DNA from: RBG-16-66-20 sp035499575
GTDB lineage: Bacteria > Pseudomonadota > Gammaproteobacteria > Burkholderiales > SG8-39
NCBI GenBank assembly: GCA_035499575.1
Contig: DATJYN010000140.1
Location: 1 to 27,449 of the forward strand
Direction of reading: 5' to 3'
Length of the DNA stretch: 27,449 nucleotides
Under the pieces are notes generated by a model. That model worked only from the letters and a program-made list of their open reading frames with translations, did not search any database and was not told where the DNA came from. A program made the position numbers and the translations under genes. The number at the start of each line of letters is the position of its first letter. The stretch's first letter is position 1. Of the stretch, positions 23,200 through 27,449 are shown piece after piece.

Positions 23200-24154
23200 G
23201 GCTCGTGCGAACACGCCTAAGCCGCAGGCGTCAACCCTCGTGGTTGGCGAGGAAAGCGAGTCCCAGCGCATCGACAACTTCCTGCTGCGCCAGCTGAAGG
23301 GGGTGCCCAAAAGCCATGTCTACCGGGTCCTGCGCAGCGGCGAGGTGAGGGTCAACAGCGGCCGGGTCAAACCCGACTACCGGCTTCGGATCGGCGACCG
23401 GGTCCGGGTACCCCCGGTCCGCACGGCGGTCGCGAAGGCGGTGGCCGTTCCCAAGCAGCTGGACCTGAAGATCATCCATGAAGATGCCGCCCTGCTGGTG
23501 GTCGACAAGGCCTCGGGCATCGCCGTGCACGGCGGCAGCGGCGTCAGCTTCGGGGTCATCGAGTCGCTGCGCGCTGCGCGGCCCGAAGCGAAGATGCTGG
23601 AACTCGCGCATCGGCTCGACCGCGATACCTCCGGCCTGCTGTTGGTCGCCAAAAAACGCAGCTCGCTGGTGGAACTGCATCGCATGCTGCGCGAGGGCGA
23701 GGTGGAGAAGATCTACGTCGCAGCAGTGAAGGGCCGCTGGCAGGGCGGCAAGCGCGAACTAAGCGAGGCCCTGCACAAATACGTGAATGCCAGAGGCGAG
23801 CGCCGCGTCAGCGTGCACAGCGGCGGCCAGAGCGCCGTGACGAAAGTGAAGCCGCTGCAGATTGGCGAGAACTTCAGCCTGCTCGAGCTGCACCTGATGA
23901 CCGGACGCACCCATCAGATCCGCGTCCACCTCGCGCACGCGGGGCACCCGGTGCTGGGCGACGACAAGTACGGCGATTTCGAGCTCAACCGCGCGCTCGG
24001 GCGGCAGGGAGTAAAGCGCCTGTTCCTGCACGCGCGCCGGCTTGCCTTCGCGCATCCGGTCGGCAAGGAACCGCTGCGGCTGGAATCGCCCATGCCGCCG
24101 GACATGCGCGCTTTCCTGGAGAGCAATCTTGCGCTATCCCCTGATCGTCTTTGA
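23183..24154 (+). CDS. rluC: 23S rRNA pseudouridine synthase RluC
   Basis: A 323-residue pseudouridine synthase. In E. coli RluC modifies three uridines (955, 2504, 2580) of 23S rRNA. The N-terminal S4 RNA-binding domain (about 28-78: QRIDNFLLRQLKGVPKSHVYRVLRSGEVRVN) is followed by the catalytic domain with HRLDRDTSGLLLVAKK, where D146 is the nucleophile, and GRTHQIRVHLAHAGHPVLGDDKYG. The N-terminal match is closer to RluC than to RluD. The start ATG at 23183 is preferred over a TTG at 23111; neither has a Shine-Dalgarno. Divergent from rne, as in E. coli. The 3' end overlaps the HAD gene by 26 bp. Confidence 0.94.
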   Translation: MNDLSKARANTPKPQASTLVVGEESESQRIDNFLLRQLKGVPKSHVYRVLRSGEVRVNSGRVKPDYRLRIGDRVRVPPVRTAVAKAVAVPKQLDLKIIHEDAALLVVDKASGIAVHGGSGVSFGVIESLRAARPEAKMLELAHRLDRDTSGLLLVAKKRSSLVELHRMLREGEVEKIYVAAVKGRWQGGKRELSEALHKYVNARGERRVSVHSGGQSAVTKVKPLQIGENFSLLELHLMTGRTHQIRVHLAHAGHPVLGDDKYGDFELNRALGRQGVKRLFLHARRLAFAHPVGKEPLRLESPMPPDMRAFLESNLALSPDRL

Positions 24155-24779
24155 CTGGGACGGCACCCTGATGGATTCGACCACCGGCATCGCGGTCGCG
24201 ATCCAGGAAGCGGCCCGCGACATGGGCCTGCCGGTGCCGAGCCGCGAGCAGGCGAGCCACGTGATCGGCCTCGGGCTGCACGATTCCCTCCGCACCGCGG
24301 TGCCCGGCCTGCCCGCCGACAAATACATGGAGTTCGTCGAATACTACCGCAAGCATTTCCAGGCGCAGCAGGAGAACATGGAATTGTTCCCGGGCGTGCG
24401 CGAGCTGCTCGCGCTGCTGCGGGAAAAGGGCCATCGACTGGCGGTGGCCACCGGCAAGAGCCGGCGCGGTCTGGATCATGCGCTGCGGGCGACCGGCGTC
24501 GCGCTCGCATTTGCCGCCACGCGCTGCGCCGACGAAACCAACCCGAAGCCGCATCCGGCAATGCTGCTCGAGCTCATGTCGGAGATGGCGCTGGAAAACC
24601 GCGATCTGCTGATGGTGGGCGACACCTCGCACGACCTCGGCATGGCCGAAAGCGCCGGCGTGGACGCGCTCGCGGTGGGCTACGGCGCCCATCCCATCGA
24701 ATCTCTCAGGGCGCTCGGGCCGCGCGCTTGCGTCGGCAGCGTCGCGGAACTGTGCCAATGGTTGACGGCGAACGCCTGA
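24129..24779 (+). CDS. HAD-superfamily hydrolase (phosphatase, Gph-like)
   Basis: A 216-residue HAD-IA phosphatase. Motif I is FDWDGTLMDS with nucleophile D9 and acid D11, the cap follows (about 17-85), motif II/III includes VATGKSRRG, and motif IV is VGDTSHDLGMAESAG. The TTG at 24129 is chosen because GGAGAG stands about five bases upstream and the protein then begins directly at RYPLIVFDWDGT, as homologues do. This means it starts inside rluC, 26 bp before that stop. The substrate may be phosphoglycolate or another phosphomonoester and is not decidable here. It overlaps the Rieske gene by 22 bp. Confidence 0.92.
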   Translation: MRYPLIVFDWDGTLMDSTTGIAVAIQEAARDMGLPVPSREQASHVIGLGLHDSLRTAVPGLPADKYMEFVEYYRKHFQAQQENMELFPGVRELLALLREKGHRLAVATGKSRRGLDHALRATGVALAFAATRCADETNPKPHPAMLLELMSEMALENRDLLMVGDTSHDLGMAESAGVDALAVGYGAHPIESLRALGPRACVGSVAELCQWLTANA

Positions 24780-25114
24780 TTTGCGCCGCCGAAGCGCTCG
24801 CCGACTCGGGCAGGGCCGTGCGCTTCGACGTCGAGTATTTCGGCGAGCGAGCGCCGGCATTCGTGGTGCGCTACGGGGGGCGCGTCTACGGTTACCTGAA
24901 CCGCTGCGGCCACCTGCCGATGGAACTCGACTGGCGCGAAGGCGAGGTGTTCGATTTGGATGGGCGCGATTTGATATGCTCGACACACGGCGCGACCTAC
25001 GCTGCCGACAGCGGGAAATGCCTCGGCGGTCCTTGCGGCGGCAACCCTCTCCTGCAGCTGCGGGTCGAGGAGCGGGACGGCAAGGTGTACTTCAAAGGAA
25101 TCGACGATGGCTGA
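24758..25114 (+). CDS. Rieske [2Fe-2S] domain protein
   Basis: A 118-residue single-domain Rieske protein. Cluster ligands are C50-G-H52 (NRCGHLPME) and C74-S-T-H77 (ICSTHGATY), with the typical G-K-C-L-G-G-P-C loop after them. There is no membrane anchor or oxygenase domain, so it is a soluble ferredoxin-like electron carrier of unknown partner. The ATG at 24758 lies inside the 3' end of the HAD gene. Its own end overlaps the S49 peptidase gene by 8 bp. This small Rieske gene between HAD and SppA-like genes recurs in betaproteobacterial rluC clusters as I remember them. Confidence 0.92.
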   Translation: MVDGERLICAAEALADSGRAVRFDVEYFGERAPAFVVRYGGRVYGYLNRCGHLPMELDWREGEVFDLDGRDLICSTHGATYAADSGKCLGGPCGGNPLLQLRVEERDGKVYFKGIDDG

Positions 25115-26051
25115 CAACGACGGGCAGTGGGAACGCGGCGTGATAGAGAAGCTCGCTACCGCGGCGCTCAAGGAACAGCGGACCGCGCGGCGCTGGGGCA
25201 TCTTCTGGAAGCTGCTCACCTTCGTCTATGTCACGTTCGTGCTCGTGATGGCGGTGGACTGGAGCGACTTGGCCGGATCGAAGGGCGGCAAGCACACGGC
25301 GTTGGTGGAGGTAAGCGGCGTGATCGCGCCGGGCAGCGACGCGAGCGCCGACAAGGTGATGCTCGCGCTGCAGGCGGCGTTCGCGGACAAGAACACGCAG
25401 GGCGTGGTGATGCGCATCAACTCGCCGGGCGGCAGCCCGGTGCAGGCACAGGCTATCTTCGACGAGATGAAGCGGCTGCGCCAGAAATATCCCGAGATTC
25501 CCCTTTATGTCGTGGTCGAGGACTTGTGCGCCTCGGGTGGCTACTACGTCGCGGCCGCGGCCGACAAGATCTATGTCGCCAAGGGCAGCATCGTCGGCTC
25601 GATCGGCGTGCGCATGGACGGCTTCGGCGTCGTCGGCCTGATGGACAAGCTCGGCATCGAGAGCCGGCTGATCACGGCCGGCAAGAACAAGTCGCTGCTC
25701 GATCCGTTCCAGCCGATGCAGGAGGAGCACAGGAAAATCGCCACCGAGCTGGTCGACGAGATCCACGCGCAGTTCATCGCCGCGGTGAAGGAGGGCCGCG
25801 GCAAGCGGCTGAAGGAAACCCCCGACATGTTTTCGGGCCTGATCTGGACGGGGGCCAAGAGCGTGGAACTGGGACTCGCCGACGGCTTCGGCGGCCTCGA
25901 CTACGTGGCGCGCGAAGTCGTCAAGGCGGAGGACATCGTCGATTACACCCAGAAGGACAACCTGGCGGAGAAATTCGCGCGCCGTCTCGGTGCAGGCGCG
26001 ATGAGCTCGCTGCTGGAATTCTCAGCCCGCGCGGGCCTCGTTATCCGCTGA
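25107..26051 (+). CDS. sppA: S49-family signal peptide peptidase (SppA-like, short form)
   Basis: A 314-residue membrane serine protease that cleaves residual signal peptides in the membrane. One transmembrane segment lies at about 31-50. Nucleophile S143 is in DLCASGGYYVAAAAD, and general base K195 is in AGKNKSLLDPF. The 52-residue spacing equals that of S147/K199 in Bacillus subtilis SppA. The short form has one catalytic domain, unlike the duplicated 67-kDa E. coli SppA. AAAGGA seven bases upstream supports the ATG at 25107. Tail-to-tail overlap of 11 bp with the methyltransferase gene. Confidence 0.93.
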   Translation: MADNDGQWERGVIEKLATAALKEQRTARRWGIFWKLLTFVYVTFVLVMAVDWSDLAGSKGGKHTALVEVSGVIAPGSDASADKVMLALQAAFADKNTQGVVMRINSPGGSPVQAQAIFDEMKRLRQKYPEIPLYVVVEDLCASGGYYVAAAADKIYVAKGSIVGSIGVRMDGFGVVGLMDKLGIESRLITAGKNKSLLDPFQPMQEEHRKIATELVDEIHAQFIAAVKEGRGKRLKETPDMFSGLIWTGAKSVELGLADGFGGLDYVAREVVKAEDIVDYTQKDNLAEKFARRLGAGAMSSLLEFSARAGLVIR

Positions 26052-26730
26052 GTAGCAGGAATACCGTCGGGCGTTTGCCGATGGTCGTTGGCGCCTTGCG
26101 CCAGCGGGCAATGCTTCCGGTCCTGATGCTTTCCGTCTCCAGGGTCAAGTCGCTGGCGATGCAGAGGCGTGTTTCAGGTGCGCAGGCCTCGATCAGGGCG
26201 GAAAGCATCTGGTCGTTGCGGTAGGGCGTTTCGATGAAGATCTGCGTTTCGTGTTCGCGGCGCGAACGCGCTTCCAGCTCCCTGACTTTCTTCCTGCGTT
26301 CTTCCGATTCACGCGGCAGGTAGCCGCAGAACGCGAAGCGCTGCCCTTCCAGCCCCGAGGCCATCAGCGCCAGCACGATCGACGAAGGCCCGACCAGCGG
26401 CACGACGCGGATGCCGGCAGCGTGGGCGGCATCCACCAGCAGTGCGCCAGGGTCCGCGATCGCCGGACAACCTGCTTCAGACAGCAAGCCCACCGCAGAG
26501 CCGGCCTCCAGGGTTTTCACGTGGGAAGAAACATCCTTCTCCAGCGTCGAGATGCGCAAATCCTGGATCGGGCACGGCATGTCGACGTTCTTGAGAAAGG
26601 CGCGCGCCGTTTTCGCGTTTTCCGCGACGAAGTCACGCAGCGTTCGCACAGTGGCCAGCGCGGAGACGGGCAACGCGTCGGCCGCTGTGCCGCCGAGCGG
26701 CGTCGGAATGGCGTACAGGATTCCGGGCAT
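26041..26730 (-). CDS. SAM-dependent methyltransferase, tetrapyrrole-methylase fold (RsmI-related)
   Basis: A 229-residue protein related to RsmI, the 2'-O-methyltransferase acting on C1402 of 16S rRNA, but shorter and distinct at the N-terminus (MPGILYAIPTPLGG instead of the RsmI 'ATPIGNLGD' style). The SAM/substrate region GLLSEAGCPAIADPGALLVDAAHAAGIRVVPLVGPSSIVLALMASG is well kept, followed by QRFAFCGYLPRESEERRKKV and FIETPYRNDQML. The start at 26730 overlaps the yceF stop (TGATG); the open frame to 26946 is antisense-like filler. The target is unproven: a true RsmI may be encoded elsewhere. Confidence 0.88.
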   Translation of the reverse strand: MPGILYAIPTPLGGTAADALPVSALATVRTLRDFVAENAKTARAFLKNVDMPCPIQDLRISTLEKDVSSHVKTLEAGSAVGLLSEAGCPAIADPGALLVDAAHAAGIRVVPLVGPSSIVLALMASGLEGQRFAFCGYLPRESEERRKKVRELEARSRREHETQIFIETPYRNDQMLSALIEACAPETRLCIASDLTLETESIRTGSIARWRKAPTTIGKRPTVFLLLSG

Positions 26731-27320
26731 CAAGCCAGCACGTCGAAGCCGGCGCCGCGCAGCAGTTCGGTGAGCGCGATCAGCGGCAAGCCGATGAGCG
26801 AGGTCGGATCCGTGGTTTCCATCTTCGCGATCAACGTGATGCCGAGCCCTTCGGCCTTGGCGCTGCCGGCGCAGTCGTAGGGCTGCTCGATGCGCAGGTA
26901 GCGCTCGATCTGCTCTGCGGACAGGTCGCGGAAAGTCACGCGGCACGGCACCACGCTGGAAACCAGCCTGGTCGATCGGGTATCCAGCAGGGCGACGGCG
27001 GTATCGAATACCGCGGTCTTTCCGCTGACCAGTGCGAGCTGGCGCGCGGCGTTTTCGTGAGTGCCGGGCTTGTCGAGCCGCGCGCCTTCACAGGAGGCGA
27101 CCTGGTCGGAACCGATCACCAGTGCATCGGGAAAACGAATGGCCACGGCCCTGGCTTTGGCCTGCGCAAGGCGTTGCGCCGTGACGGCAGGCGCCTCGCC
27201 CGGTTTCGGCGTTTCGTCGACTTGGGGATCCACGCACTCGAAGGGCATGCCGAGGCGCTCCAGCAGGCTCCGGCGGTACCTGGAAGTAGAGGCGAGCACG
27301 ACCCGCCGCGACGATGGCAT
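26730..27320 (-). CDS. yceF: Maf-family nucleotide pyrophosphatase, YceF-type
   Basis: A 196-residue Maf/Ham1-fold enzyme. E. coli YceF hydrolyses 7-methyl-GTP, while the related YhdE acts on dTTP/UTP. The sequence opens VVLASTSRYRRSLLERL, has PQVDETPKPGE, and the catalytic D72 in VIGSDQVA (YceF proteins typically have 'GSDQVA' where Maf has 'ADTVV'). The end is GLPLIALTELLRGAGFDVL. The ATG at 27320 fits homologues; an ATG at 27347 would add nine residues, and neither has a clear Shine-Dalgarno. Neighbours rluC and yceD match the E. coli order rluC-yceF-yceD, supporting the YceF type. Confidence 0.92.
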   Translation of the reverse strand: MPSSRRVVLASTSRYRRSLLERLGMPFECVDPQVDETPKPGEAPAVTAQRLAQAKARAVAIRFPDALVIGSDQVASCEGARLDKPGTHENAARQLALVSGKTAVFDTAVALLDTRSTRLVSSVVPCRVTFRDLSAEQIERYLRIEQPYDCAGSAKAEGLGITLIAKMETTDPTSLIGLPLIALTELLRGAGFDVLA

Positions 27321-27329
27321 GGCTTTGTT

Positions 27330-27359
27330 TTGACAGAGAATTTTCATTGATGATACCAT
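27330..27359 (+). promoter_or_regulatory. Candidate yceD promoter
   Basis: A perfect -35 TTGACA (27330-27335), an 18-base spacer and TACCAT (27354-27359, four of six). Transcription would start within a few bases of the ATG at 27370, giving a nearly leaderless mRNA; there is no Shine-Dalgarno before that ATG. Confidence 0.4.
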
Positions 27360-27369
27360 TCGGGCCCGT

Positions 27370-27449
27370 ATGTCGCACCAGCCGGTCATCGACGGCCTTG
27401 AATTCGCGAGGTCTGCGTCGAGGCTACAAGGCGTTTGGCCGGTTGCCGG
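27370..27449 (+). CDS. yceD: YceD/DUF177 family protein, 3'-truncated by window edge
   Basis: Only the first 26 residues are present, but they read MSHQPVIDGLEFARSASRLQG, the typical opening of YceD/DUF177 proteins. YceD normally precedes rpmF (ribosomal protein L32) and the plsX-fab genes, and is linked in the literature with 23S rRNA accumulation. Divergent from yceF, as expected for this block in betaproteobacteria. The frame is open to the window end. Confidence 0.82.
   Translation, partial: MSHQPVIDGLEFARSASRLQGVWPVA

Overview
The window is a gene-dense, high-GC chromosomal segment with no insertion sequence, phage gene, CRISPR array or rRNA. It most likely comes from a betaproteobacterium, probably Burkholderiales or a close relative. 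Three things suggest this: a Bug-family (tripartite tricarboxylate) solute-binding protein and a branched-chain-type ABC operon, both expanded in that group; the orders eno-ftsB and aminotransferase/uvrB/low-Mr phosphatase; and the block rne / rluC-HAD-Rieske-S49 peptidase / methyltransferase-yceF / yceD. The genus cannot be read from the sequence. No gap between genes exceeds 300 bases; the largest is the 279 bp rne-rluC region.

Layout. 1-1529 (+): 3' part of enolase, then ftsB. 1532-4766 (-): a MscS-type channel followed by an orphan family-5 (peptide/nickel-type) solute-binding protein. 4807-7001 (+): a phytanoyl-CoA/EctD-like dioxygenase overlapping a COG4091-type oxidoreductase with a SAF domain. 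6874-13600 (-): a compact operon livG-livF-livH-livM-binding protein, then a class II aldolase/adducin-fold protein, a carboxymuconolactone-decarboxylase-like protein and a 3-hydroxyisobutyrate-dehydrogenase-like enzyme. This looks like uptake plus breakdown of one small organic acid of unknown identity. 13668-15088 (-): a membrane GGDEF protein with an altered signature (GGKEF), overlapping a DUF4178-like gene. 15143-16111 (+): the Bug-family binding protein and its terminator. 16122-17625 (-): a 58-residue unknown protein, tRNA-Asn(GTT) and an aspartate/aromatic aminotransferase. 17668-20165 (+): uvrB and a low-Mr phosphotyrosine phosphatase. 20144-22903 (-): ribonuclease E. 23183-26051 (+): rluC, a HAD phosphatase, a Rieske protein and an S49 peptidase in an overlapping chain. 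26041-27320 (-): a tetrapyrrole-methylase-fold methyltransferase and yceF/Maf. 27370-end (+): start of yceD (DUF177).

How the parts work together. The housekeeping blocks cover glycolysis and division (eno, ftsB), DNA repair (uvrB), and RNA turnover and rRNA modification (rne, rluC, methyltransferase, yceF). The accessory middle (about 4.8-16.1 kb) is metabolic. It contains an oxygenase-dehydrogenase pair, a complete ABC importer tied by overlapping or closely spaced genes to three catabolic enzymes, and an orphan binding protein.

The points most worth a second look are: the perfect palindrome that would hide the rne Shine-Dalgarno sequence; the fused convergent tails at 6874-7001, where two genes seem to have lost their own stops; the GGKEF protein with an intact RxxD inhibitory site; the undefined transporter-aldolase-decarboxylase-dehydrogenase operon, whose aldolase-fold protein lacks the FucA catalytic Glu; and a livG start that fits only an ATC codon behind a strong Shine-Dalgarno. 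No wholly new defence or mobile system is visible.
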